Part shown: in pieces, positions 8,464 through 15,583 of the stretch
How positions within the stretch are numbered: the first letter of the stretch is position 1
Layout of the letters: each line of letters begins with the position of its first letter
Source of the DNA: Anaerolineaceae bacterium UBA6073
GTDB taxonomy: Bacteria; Chloroflexota; Anaerolineae; Anaerolineales; Anaerolineaceae
DNA: 53,701 bases
Assembly: GCA_002436085.1 (NCBI GenBank)
Contig: DIXT01000009.1
Span: 1-53,701, forward strand
Reading direction: 5' to 3'
Made by a program: the position numbers and the translations under genes
Notes under the pieces: model-generated
Seen by the model: the letters and a program-made list of their open reading frames with translations, nothing else
Databases searched by the model: none
What the model was told of the DNA's origin: nothing

Positions 8464-8955
8464 TCACTGCTCGTCAGGCAGAATGATCCGGCGGTCGGTG
8501 TGGGGGCAATCCCCCAGGTTCAGGTTCTGACCGCACTCGACGCATACGCCCTTGCAGTCAGGTTTGCAAAGATAGTTGATCGGAATTTCCAGCAAGAGAT
8601 AATCCCTGAAGATATCGGCAAGGTCTATATAGCCATCCACAGGTACCAGCTGATCCGTCTCTTCCTGGGTGCGTTCGGGGAAGTAAAACAGCTCCTCGAA
8701 GTTGGTACTCACCGGCATGCTGGTTTCGCTCAGACAGCGCACGCACTGCGCCTGAATCTCTCCGCTCAGCTCTGTTTGCAGCAGAAGACCTTCCCGGGTG
8801 CGGGAAAAGCGATAGGCAGCTTTCATATTTAAAACGTTTAAATCCGGCTCGAGAAAGATTTCAGGAAATTCAGCATGAAAATCACGGGAGAATCCGATCG
8901 GCTTATTGAAAAATGATCCGACATTCGCGCGTAAAGAATAGTGTTGTTTTTCCAT
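8464..8955 (-). CDS. YceD/DUF177 family protein
   Basis: The 163-residue product matches the DUF177 (YceD) family, which in many bacteria is linked to 23S rRNA and ribosomal protein L32 accumulation. Seen features: the central QCVRCLSE motif, an acidic FEELFYFPE segment, and a C-terminal cysteine cluster CKPDCKGVCVECGQNLNLG followed by CPH, typical of the Gram-positive-like form. The usual partner rpmF is not beside it: metG follows, after a hairpin. The ATG at 8955 is chosen because the family begins near this point. A TTG two codons upstream is possible. The Shine-Dalgarno match is weak. Confidence 0.85.
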   Translation of the reverse strand: MEKQHYSLRANVGSFFNKPIGFSRDFHAEFPEIFLEPDLNVLNMKAAYRFSRTREGLLLQTELSGEIQAQCVRCLSETSMPVSTNFEELFYFPERTQEETDQLVPVDGYIDLADIFRDYLLLEIPINYLCKPDCKGVCVECGQNLNLGDCPHTDRRIILPDEQ

Positions 8956-8986
8956 TGGCAATGTACAATTCCTAAGTGATATCGCG

Positions 8987-8994
8987 ATTATAAC
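8987..8994. promoter_or_regulatory. Overlapping divergent -10 elements between the yceD-like gene and rdgB
   Basis: The same short tract reads TATAAT on the minus strand (8987-8992) and TATAAC on the plus strand (8989-8994). Expected start points would give leaders of about 25 bases for the yceD-like gene and about 30 bases for rdgB. No clear -35 is seen on either side. It looks like a bidirectional promoter core. Confidence 0.4.
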
Positions 8995-9030
8995 ATGCGC
9001 CCATTTTCTGCTCTGGAGAAGCTTAGACGG

Positions 9031-9651
9031 ATGAAAGAACTGCTGCTTGCAACTTCTAACCCTGGCAAAATACAGGAAATCAAGGTTATTTTGGCCGGTA
9101 TTCCCCTGCGATTGATTAGCCCCGTGGACATTAACCTTCACCTCTCTATCCCGGAAGACTGTGCTACGTACGCTGGCAACGCGTACGTGAAAGCTTTAGC
9201 TTACGCAAAAGCTGCCGGCATCCCGGCGCTGGCGGACGACTCCGGCCTGGAGGTTGAAGCCCTGGGTGGTGAACCCGGCGTCCAGTCCCACCGCTTCTCG
9301 CCGAATGTCTTTGCATCGGATCGCGACCGCTGTCTTTACTTGCTGGAAAAGCTGGAAGACATTGCGCGACCATGGAAAGCCCGCTTTGTGTGTGCTGTGG
9401 TTGTGTGCGGCCCGTCTGGCGAGCTTCTGCGCGCGTGGGGTGAATGCCCCGGAGAAATCATCCCTGAATTTCGCGGCGAAAACGGGTTTGGGTACGACCC
9501 GTTATTTCTGGTGGCCGGCACAAACAAAACGATGGCCGAACTGCCGGATGAGGAAAAGAACCAGCTCAGCCACCGCGCGCGCGCATTAGAGGCAGCCCTG
9601 CCTGGTTTGCGCGAATTTGCCGAGAAAAAAACCAGGATTACCAGCGATTAA
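9031..9651 (+). CDS. rdgB: Non-canonical purine NTP pyrophosphatase (ITP/XTP pyrophosphatase)
   Basis: It hydrolyses ITP, dITP and XTP to monophosphates, keeping deaminated purines out of DNA and RNA. The 206 residues carry all Ham1/RdgB landmarks: TSNPGK at the N-terminus, ADDSGLEVEALGG near residue 70, GFGYDPLF near 150, and KNQLSHRARA near the C-terminus. I chose the ATG at 9031, where the family normally begins. A GGAG sequence lies about 12 bases upstream. The longer reading from 8995 adds residues not expected in the family. Its last 14 bases overlap the convergent nitroreductase gene. Confidence 0.95.
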   Translation: MKELLLATSNPGKIQEIKVILAGIPLRLISPVDINLHLSIPEDCATYAGNAYVKALAYAKAAGIPALADDSGLEVEALGGEPGVQSHRFSPNVFASDRDRCLYLLEKLEDIARPWKARFVCAVVVCGPSGELLRAWGECPGEIIPEFRGENGFGYDPLFLVAGTNKTMAELPDEEKNQLSHRARALEAALPGLREFAEKKTRITSD

Positions 9652-10147
9652 TGTGTACTTTCGCCGGATCATAGCGGTCCGCGGGCTGATAAGTATGCGC
9701 GGGTTGCCCGACCGCGATGAGCCCAAGCGGCTGCACGTCCGTGGGCAAGCCCACCAGAGCGGAAAAGGCTGCCATGCGTTTGGCATCCGGGGCAATTCCC
9801 AACCAAACCGCCCCTAATCCAATGCCGTGGGCAGCTAATAAGATATTCTCAGTCGCCGCGGCGCAATCCTGCTGCCAGTACTTACCCATCTCGCCGGGGA
9901 CGACTTGTCCGCACACAAGAATCCCAAGCGCGGCCTCTTTCATCATGTCTGACCAGGGATGAACGGACGGGATTTTGTCCATTAAAAGGCGGTCATCAAT
10001 GACAACAAAGCGCCAGGGTTGCCCGTTATCCGCGGAGGGCGCTTGCATGCCTGCCCGCAGCAGGGTTTCCAGGTCGCTATCGGAAACTGGTTCCTGAGTG
10101 AAGTGGCGCACGCTTCTTCTTGTGAAAATAGCTGTGAGAATATCCAC
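9638..10147 (-). CDS. Nitroreductase-family protein (short form)
   Basis: This 169-residue protein is a compact FMN-binding nitroreductase. It has the N-terminal arginine motif TRRSVRHFTQEPV, the APSADNGQPWRFVVI motif near residue 37, and the C-terminal GLGAVWLGIAPD and VGLPTDVQPLGLIAVG strands. Substrate unknown: such enzymes reduce quinones, nitro compounds or flavins with NAD(P)H. It lies 16 bases after the adenosine-specific kinase-like gene on the same strand and probably shares its transcript. Its 3' end overlaps rdgB on the opposite strand. Confidence 0.9.
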   Translation of the reverse strand: MDILTAIFTRRSVRHFTQEPVSDSDLETLLRAGMQAPSADNGQPWRFVVIDDRLLMDKIPSVHPWSDMMKEAALGILVCGQVVPGEMGKYWQQDCAAATENILLAAHGIGLGAVWLGIAPDAKRMAAFSALVGLPTDVQPLGLIAVGQPAHTYQPADRYDPAKVHINRW

Positions 10148-10163
10148 TCTCCTCCTTTATTAC

Positions 10164-10649
10164 TTACAGTTTGTACCCAAAACGCCGCAGCAGGCTTTTC
10201 CGCGCAGCGATATCTTCTTCGCCTTCAATGCCGAGCGGGGTCTGCCCGTCAATGACACCCATAATCCCGCGCCCTTGTTCTGTTACTGCGATAACCACCT
10301 CGGTCGGATTAGCAGTCGCGCAAAAAATGCGGCAAACCTCAGGCACCTGCTTGATGGCATTGAGCACATTTATTGGATAGAAGCCCTCAGCAAGGAAGAG
10401 AATGAAGCAGTGCCCCGCGCCGAGCGCCATGGCATTTTGGCGGGCAAGCTGGAGCATGGCTTCATCGTTGCCGCTCCAACGCACCAGGCGCGGATTTGAA
10501 GCTTCGCAGAAAGCCAGACCAAAGCGGATGCCGGGTACGGCAGTGACCAGCGCCTCATGGATGTCTTCCACAGTTTTAATGAAATGGGACTGACCAAGGA
10601 TAAAGTTTATCTCTTCAGGTTTTTGAATCCGAACTACTTCGATGTTCAT
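10164..10649 (-). CDS. Adenosine-specific kinase-family protein (PF04008-like)
   Basis: The 161-residue product resembles the small alpha/beta family described as adenosine-specific kinase in archaea (PAE2307-like, COG1839). Recognisable segments are EEINFILGQSHFIKTVEDIHEALV at the N-terminus (positions 10-33), GIRFGLAFCEAS, LVRWSGND, GAGHCFILFL, INVLNAIKQVPEVCRIFCATANPTEVVIA and GIMGVIDGQ. Biochemical evidence for the family is thin, so the kinase label is provisional. The ATG at 10649 has GGAGG 6 bases upstream. The longer in-frame extension to 10856 looks spurious, because it runs through the divergent promoter region. Confidence 0.8.
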   Translation of the reverse strand: MNIEVVRIQKPEEINFILGQSHFIKTVEDIHEALVTAVPGIRFGLAFCEASNPRLVRWSGNDEAMLQLARQNAMALGAGHCFILFLAEGFYPINVLNAIKQVPEVCRIFCATANPTEVVIAVTEQGRGIMGVIDGQTPLGIEGEEDIAARKSLLRRFGYKL

Positions 10650-10674
10650 GTTAACCTCCGGGCTTAATGGCTGC

Positions 10675-10680
10675 ATTTTA
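10675..10680 (-). promoter_or_regulatory. Candidate extended -10 for the adenosine-specific kinase-like gene
   Basis: Minus strand reads TGTTAAAAT, an extended -10 (TGn plus TAAAAT), 25 bases before the ATG at 10649. It would give a leader of about 18 bases that includes the GGAGG. No clear -35. Confidence 0.4.
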
Positions 10681-10720
10681 ACATAATACGCGACTGGAAT
10701 GCGCATCACGCTATTTAGGG

Positions 10721-10726
10721 TAAAAT
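10721..10726 (+). promoter_or_regulatory. Candidate -10 for the PhnD-like lipoprotein gene, leaderless layout
   Basis: TAAAAT ends 6 bases before the GTG start at 10733, so the transcript would start at or next to the start codon. No ribosome-binding site or clear -35 is visible. Confidence 0.4.
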
Positions 10727-10732
10727 CTTGGT

Positions 10733-11785
10733 GTGTCAAAACATCGTAGGGGCTTTTCATTCTTAGTGCTCGTGATGTGCGTGCTGGTCTCCGCGTGCGC
10801 GGCGCAGCCTGCCGCCCGGCCTTCTGCGCTGCCTGCCGGGGTGACGCCCACGCCATTCCTGTCTACCGCCACGCCCATGCCGACGTTTACACCTACGGCC
10901 GCACCTCTGGGCAGCCCCCAAAACCCGATCGTAATGGCCATCATCGGCGCGGAACCAGACAGCGTGCAGATTAATCAACTGGATAATCTGACCGTCCAGC
11001 TTTCCGGATTTTTGGGGCTTTCGGTGAGTGGAAGGACATACCCGGATTACACCAGCCTTGAAACCGCTTTGCAAAAGCAGGAAGTTCATCTGGCCTGGCT
11101 TAACCCGGTTGAATACATGCTTGCTTCCGACAAAGGCTTGCTAAGCTCGCAATTGGTCGCCAATCACCTCGGGGTAACCGCTTACGGCGTGCAGTTCCTG
11201 GGGCATAAAGACGCCAACCTGACCCGCTACTATGACGCCGGCACCAACCTAGCGACCGCTCCGGCGGCAAGCGCGCTTGCGCAGTTTTCAGGCATGACTC
11301 CCTGCCTTACGAATGAAAAATCCCTGCCAGGTTATTGGGTTCCGCTGGGTTTTCTTGCCCAAAACGCGGTATTGACACAAAGCCCCGTCCTAACCAGGAC
11401 TTACAGCGCCAGCATCCGCGCGCTTTACATCAAGGGCGTCTGCGATTTTACAGCTACCTACGCCATCTCCAGCGACCCGCGCACTTCATCTGAGGTTATT
11501 TCTGACCTGCCGGATGTGATCGACCGCCTGCCAATCATCTGGCTCTCGCCGGCCGTAATTCCCAACCTGAATTTCTCAGTCAGCCCACTACTGCCCTTGT
11601 CTCTGACCGCGCAAATCACGAATTACCTGTTGGAACTCAGCCGCACCGAATCCGGCAGGTTGCAGCTGACCGAATTAAATGCCTATGAAATTGCCAGGCT
11701 TGAACCGCAGCCGGACGATGCATACAACGCGCTGCGCGAGCTCCTGGCAATTCAAAATGTTCGCCTTAGCAACCTGCTTCCCTGA
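10733..11785 (+). CDS. PhnD-like substrate-binding lipoprotein
   Basis: This is a 350-residue predicted lipoprotein: hydrophobic signal FLVLVMCVLVSAC with the lipid-acceptor Cys near residue 22, a Thr-Pro-rich linker (TPTPFLSTATPMPTFTPT), then a periplasmic-binding-protein type 2 domain of the phosphate/phosphonate-binding (PhnD, PF12974) kind. The domain shows YTSLETALQKQEVHLAWLNPVEYMLA, AYGVQFLGHKD and DFTATYAISSDPRTSS. Family members normally feed an ABC importer or serve as sensor domains. No permease or ATPase gene is nearby, so its partner is elsewhere or it acts alone. The GTG start is fixed by the signal peptide. It heads a three-gene unit with the SanA-like and HD-domain genes. Confidence 0.8.
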   Translation: MSKHRRGFSFLVLVMCVLVSACAAQPAARPSALPAGVTPTPFLSTATPMPTFTPTAAPLGSPQNPIVMAIIGAEPDSVQINQLDNLTVQLSGFLGLSVSGRTYPDYTSLETALQKQEVHLAWLNPVEYMLASDKGLLSSQLVANHLGVTAYGVQFLGHKDANLTRYYDAGTNLATAPAASALAQFSGMTPCLTNEKSLPGYWVPLGFLAQNAVLTQSPVLTRTYSASIRALYIKGVCDFTATYAISSDPRTSSEVISDLPDVIDRLPIIWLSPAVIPNLNFSVSPLLPLSLTAQITNYLLELSRTESGRLQLTELNAYEIARLEPQPDDAYNALRELLAIQNVRLSNLLP

Positions 11786-11800
11786 GAAAGTTTTAAGATA

Positions 11801-12448
11801 ATGCGGAAATTTCTCCGGTTCCTCTTTATATCCTTTTGCGCGCTTTTCTTCCTGGTCGGCTTCCTGCGCCTGGGAATGATTTATTACGCGGACAGGAAAA
11901 CCGTAGAGATTGTCGCGCTGAACCCGGTCCCCGTCGTAATTGTTCCCGGGGCAGGCCTTAGCGCGGACGGCACGCCTTCCGCGCCGCTGCGCGACCGCGT
12001 CCGCGCCGCGGTTGAGCTCTACCAGGCTGGCAAGGTACAGAAGATTCTGATGAGTGGGGATAACAGCACCGTTTATTACAACGAACCCGAATCCATGCGC
12101 CAATATGCCATTTCGCTTGGCGTGCCAGACGACGCTATTGTGTTGGACTATGCCGGCCGCCGTACGTATGATACCTGTTACCGCGCGCGGGAAATTTTTG
12201 GAATAGAGACCGCTGTCATTACCACCCAACCTTACCACTTACCGCGGGCAGTATTCCTGTGCGACCGCCTCGGTATTGACATTCAGGGCGTGGAAGTTGA
12301 GCAGTCGCGCTACGTCCGCGCCCGCTATATTTTCTGGCAGGTGCGCGAGGTTTTCGCCACACTTGCGGCTGTTTGGGATATTTACGTTGCCAAACCGCTG
12401 CCAATTTTGGGCTCGCCTGAACCCATTTTCCCATCATTGGAGCCATAA
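11801..12448 (+). CDS. SanA/YdcF-like DUF218 membrane protein
   Basis: The 215-residue protein begins with one transmembrane helix (about residues 5-29) followed by a DUF218 Rossmann-like domain. Family motifs are clear: VVIVPGAGLSADGTPSAPLRDRV, KILMSGDNSTVYYNEPESM, YAISLGVPDDAIVLDYAGRRTYDTCYRA, and VITTQPYHLPRAVFLC. SanA of enterobacteria affects envelope integrity and vancomycin tolerance at high temperature, and the biochemical role of the family is not settled. It starts 15 bases after the PhnD-like gene, and its stop shares one base with the next start (TAATG), so all three are likely co-transcribed. Confidence 0.85.
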   Translation: MRKFLRFLFISFCALFFLVGFLRLGMIYYADRKTVEIVALNPVPVVIVPGAGLSADGTPSAPLRDRVRAAVELYQAGKVQKILMSGDNSTVYYNEPESMRQYAISLGVPDDAIVLDYAGRRTYDTCYRAREIFGIETAVITTQPYHLPRAVFLCDRLGIDIQGVEVEQSRYVRARYIFWQVREVFATLAAVWDIYVAKPLPILGSPEPIFPSLEP

Positions 12449-13017
12449 TGAATCGCGATGAAGCCCTGCAGTTGGTCCGTCAGTACGTAAAAAGTGAAAG
12501 TCTTGTCCGACATATGCTCAGCGTTGAAGCAGCTATGCGTTTTTACGCGCGAAAACTAGGCGAAAACGAGGAGGAATGGGCTTTAGCTGGCTTGCTGCAT
12601 GATTTCGACTGGGAAATCCATCCAAATGCCGAAGAACACCCATTAGCCGGCGCCCCAATTCTGCGGGAAGCAGGCGTACCGGAAGAAATTATAGCCGCGG
12701 TGCTCTCCCACGCGGACCACACTGGCCTCCCGCGCGATACGCTGCTCAAGAAAGCATTGTTTGCCTGCGATGAAATCACCGGGTTAATTACAGCCGTGGC
12801 ATTGGTGCGTCCTTCCCGCTCGCTTTTTGATCTTGAAGCGAGTTCCGTGCGAAAGAAATGGAAAGACAAAGCTTTTGCAGCCGGTACAGACCGTCTGATG
12901 ATGGAAACCGGCGCACGTGAATTTGGCGTTGAACTGTGGGAGCATGTAACCAACGTTATCATCGCGATGCGCGGCATCGCAGTCGATCTGGATCTGGTCG
13001 GTTCTAATCCCGAATAA
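12448..13017 (+). CDS. HD-domain protein, putative phosphohydrolase
   Basis: The 189-residue protein has an HD-superfamily fold. The sequence shows LVRHMLSVEAAMRFYA (first metal His region), GLLHDFDWEIHP (the HD pair), AVLSHADH and a later ACDEITGLI segment, an arrangement seen in HDIG-type hydrolases of nucleotides or nucleosides. The substrate cannot be told. Its ATG overlaps the SanA-like stop (TAATG), indicating translational coupling. It converges on gyrA with only 7 bases between the stop codons and no terminator. Confidence 0.8.
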   Translation: MNRDEALQLVRQYVKSESLVRHMLSVEAAMRFYARKLGENEEEWALAGLLHDFDWEIHPNAEEHPLAGAPILREAGVPEEIIAAVLSHADHTGLPRDTLLKKALFACDEITGLITAVALVRPSRSLFDLEASSVRKKWKDKAFAAGTDRLMMETGAREFGVELWEHVTNVIIAMRGIAVDLDLVGSNPE

Positions 13018-13024
13018 AGTTTTC

Positions 13025-15472
13025 CTACGCTTTTTCCCAATAGGCCGAAAAGTCATCCAGCGCGGTTGCTCCGATCAACTCGTCACCGGCTTTCAGCGTG
13101 AACACAGATTGCCCGTTGGCTGCGCGCGTGCGTTCTACCGCGTTTGTAATCGTAAACACCTTACTGGCTGACTTGCGGAAATGGCAGATCAATTTGTCCG
13201 AAAGCTTTCCTGCGGTTTGAATTACTATCTGGTCGTCTTTTGCCAGCTTCCAACTAATGACGCCCTGACCGTATCTGCCCTGAAGCGGATAATCCTCGGC
13301 TTTCACGCGTTTCGCCAGGCCTTTGCGCGTCAGCAGCGCGACGCTGTCCTTGTTATCGATCAGGCTGATTCCAACCACGTAATCCCCCTCTTTTAGCTTA
13401 ATCCCGTTTACGCCGGCCGCCACCAGCCCCATCGGGCGGATTTCAGACTCATTGAAGCGGATGCTCATCCCGCTGGCAGTCGTGATTAGGATATCCTGTT
13501 TGCCGTTGGTCAGTAAAACCTGAAATAACTCATCGCCGTCGTTTATCTTTGTCAGCACGAAACTGTTGGCTGATGCTCCGGGCAGCTCATGCAGCGCGGA
13601 GCGCTTGACCATGCCCTGCCGGGAGACTGTCAGCACGAAAGCTTCGGGCAAATTTGTGCGCTCCATCGGCACGCTAAAAATGCCCTGTAAAACGTCTTCT
13701 TCGTTGAGCGGTGAAAGTTTATGCGCTGCGATACCTTGATCGCCGTTTTTTGGCACTGGAATTGCGAGAGAATGAATTGCGGCAGCCTTACCCTCAGTAG
13801 AAACAAGGAAAACTGTCTGGTGTGAATTTACCCGCAGCATACTCCAAGGCGCGTCATCCCCGCCCAGGCGCTTTGGTTTATCGCCTTCCGTCCGGGAAAG
13901 GAACCCGTCCGCGCTGGCTTCAATCCAGAAGTGTTCCAGAGGCATAACGTCCGTTTGAGTCAGCAAATCCGCAACTTTCTCGCCTTCACCCAGGCGGATA
14001 ATCTGCGTCCGGCGCGGATCAGCGTATTTTGTTTTCAAGAGCTTAAGTTCATCAATTTCGACCTGGCGCATCTTCTGCGGCGATTTTAGGAGGACTTTCA
14101 GATTCTTGATGATTTCGCTTACCTGCTGATATTCATCCTCAATTTTCTGGCGTTCAAGAGATGCCAGCCGGCGCAGCTGCAGATCAAGAATCGCCGTTGC
14201 CTGAATTTCGTCCAGGCTCAGTTTGCTCATCAAGTTTTGGCGCGCTTCTTCTGCTGATTTTGATTTTCGAATGATCTGTATTACCAGGTCAATATTTTTA
14301 ATAGCTACGCGCAGCGCCTCAAGAATATGGCGTCTTTCTTCGTTTTTGCGCAGTTCGTATTCGCTGCGCCGCCGGATAACTTCCAGGCGGTGCTCGGCAA
14401 ATACGCGCAGGCTCTGTTTAAGGGACAGCCTGTGCGGGCTCCCCCCAACCAGCGCCAGGAGATTTATGGCGAATGTGCTGTGCATTGCGGTCTTTTTGTA
14501 AAGCACGCTCAGGACTTTTTCCGGGTCAGCGTTCTTGTTGAGGTCGATCACAATACGCATCCCTTGTCTGTCGGATTCGTCCCGCAGGTCAGTGATGCCG
14601 TCTACCACTCCGTCGCGCACAAGTTCAGCTATTTTCTCAATCAGAGTTGACTTGTTGACCATGTACGGAAGTTCGGTCACAATAATGCGCATCCTGCCGC
14701 GCGACATTTCCTCCAGCCGCGTGCGGGCGCGAATCTGAATGACGCCGTTGCCGCTCCCATATATTTGCGCCAGCGTATCGGTCGTTTCCTCCTGCAATAT
14801 CAACCCGCCGGTTGGAAAGTCCGGTCCTTTGATGAAGCGCATAATTTCTTCGGTAGAGATATCGTCGATCTTGTCCCAGTTTTCAAGCATTAGGGTCAGG
14901 GCGTCGATAACCTCCCCAAGGTTATGGGGGGGGATATTGGTCGCCATGCCAACCGCGATACCGGATGCCCCGTTCACGAGCATGTTTGGAAGGGCTGAAG
15001 GGAGCACGATGGGTTCCTTCAGAGAACCGTCGAAGTTATCCGTAAACTCCACGGTATCCATGTCAAACTGCTTGAGGATTTCTACTGCGGCTTCGGAAAG
15101 GCGTGCTTCGGTGTAGCGCATTGCAGCCGGAGGATCTCCGTCAATGCTGCCGAAATTGCCCTGTCCGTCCACCAGCGGATACCGTTCGGAAAAGTCCTGC
15201 GCCATGCGAGCCATGGCTTCGTAGACTGCGGAATCGCCGTGCGGATGATACTTTCCTAATACCTCTCCGACAATTCTTGCGGACTTCCGGTGGGGTTGGT
15301 CCGGGCGCACGCCCATGTCGTACATCGCGTAAAGGATGCGCCGTTGTACAGGTTTTAGCCCGTCGCGGGCATCCGGCAGCGCGCGCGACACAATCACGCT
15401 CATCGCGTAATCCAGGTAGGATTGCTGCATTTCCGTGTTGATATTGATTTTCTTGATCGAGGTTGAATCCAT
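13025..15472 (-). CDS. gyrA: DNA gyrase/topoisomerase IV subunit A
   Basis: This is the DNA-cleaving subunit of a type IIA topoisomerase. The 815 residues start with YLDYAMSVIVSRALPDARDGLKPVQRR, followed by the quinolone-region motif HPHGDSAVYEAMARMAQ (susceptible-type Ser and an acidic residue), and the catalytic tyrosine in AAMRYTEARLS near residue 122. A coiled-coil region precedes a C-terminal beta-pinwheel from about residue 490. The canonical GyrA-box QRRGGKG is not seen. At the blade-1 position there is KRLGGDD, and a later blade has PLQGRYGQGV. The protein may therefore wrap DNA differently, and topoisomerase IV-like function cannot be excluded. gyrB is not adjacent. It lies downstream of rpoC on the same strand, separated by a terminator. 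Confidence 0.9.
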   Translation of the reverse strand: MDSTSIKKININTEMQQSYLDYAMSVIVSRALPDARDGLKPVQRRILYAMYDMGVRPDQPHRKSARIVGEVLGKYHPHGDSAVYEAMARMAQDFSERYPLVDGQGNFGSIDGDPPAAMRYTEARLSEAAVEILKQFDMDTVEFTDNFDGSLKEPIVLPSALPNMLVNGASGIAVGMATNIPPHNLGEVIDALTLMLENWDKIDDISTEEIMRFIKGPDFPTGGLILQEETTDTLAQIYGSGNGVIQIRARTRLEEMSRGRMRIIVTELPYMVNKSTLIEKIAELVRDGVVDGITDLRDESDRQGMRIVIDLNKNADPEKVLSVLYKKTAMHSTFAINLLALVGGSPHRLSLKQSLRVFAEHRLEVIRRRSEYELRKNEERRHILEALRVAIKNIDLVIQIIRKSKSAEEARQNLMSKLSLDEIQATAILDLQLRRLASLERQKIEDEYQQVSEIIKNLKVLLKSPQKMRQVEIDELKLLKTKYADPRRTQIIRLGEGEKVADLLTQTDVMPLEHFWIEASADGFLSRTEGDKPKRLGGDDAPWSMLRVNSHQTVFLVSTEGKAAAIHSLAIPVPKNGDQGIAAHKLSPLNEEDVLQGIFSVPMERTNLPEAFVLTVSRQGMVKRSALHELPGASANSFVLTKINDGDELFQVLLTNGKQDILITTASGMSIRFNESEIRPMGLVAAGVNGIKLKEGDYVVGISLIDNKDSVALLTRKGLAKRVKAEDYPLQGRYGQGVISWKLAKDDQIVIQTAGKLSDKLICHFRKSASKVFTITNAVERTRAANGQSVFTLKAGDELIGATALDDFSAYWEKA

Positions 15473-15520
15473 AAACTGCTCGCTTAACCTTTGTTTTGAC
15501 TCCGCTTCAAATCCGGCATA

Positions 15521-15526
15521 AATATA
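15521..15526 (-). promoter_or_regulatory. Candidate extended -10 for gyrA
   Basis: The minus strand reads TGCTATATT, an extended -10 (TGn plus TATATT), about 48 bases before the gyrA ATG. A TTGAAA at 15546-15551, inside the loop of the rpoC terminator, could serve as -35, though the 19-base spacing is long. Confidence 0.35.
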
Positions 15527-15530
15527 GCAT

Positions 15531-15561
15531 AAAAAACCCGGAGCGTTTCAAGCTCCGGGTT
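15531..15561 (-). terminator. Rho-independent terminator of rpoC
   Basis: A 10-bp perfect stem, AACCCGGAGC (15535-15544) with GCTCCGGGTT (15552-15561), has a 7-base loop and is followed on the minus strand by a run of T (15531-15536). It lies 23 bases past the rpoC stop and before gyrA. Confidence 0.9.
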
Positions 15562-15583
15562 GGTACTACTCTAAAACTTCGGT

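Noticed and set aside
10650..10856. N-terminal extension of the adenosine-specific kinase-like gene
   Set aside because: The extension would cover the divergent promoter and part of the lipoprotein gene. The family starts at 10649 with a strong GGAGG.
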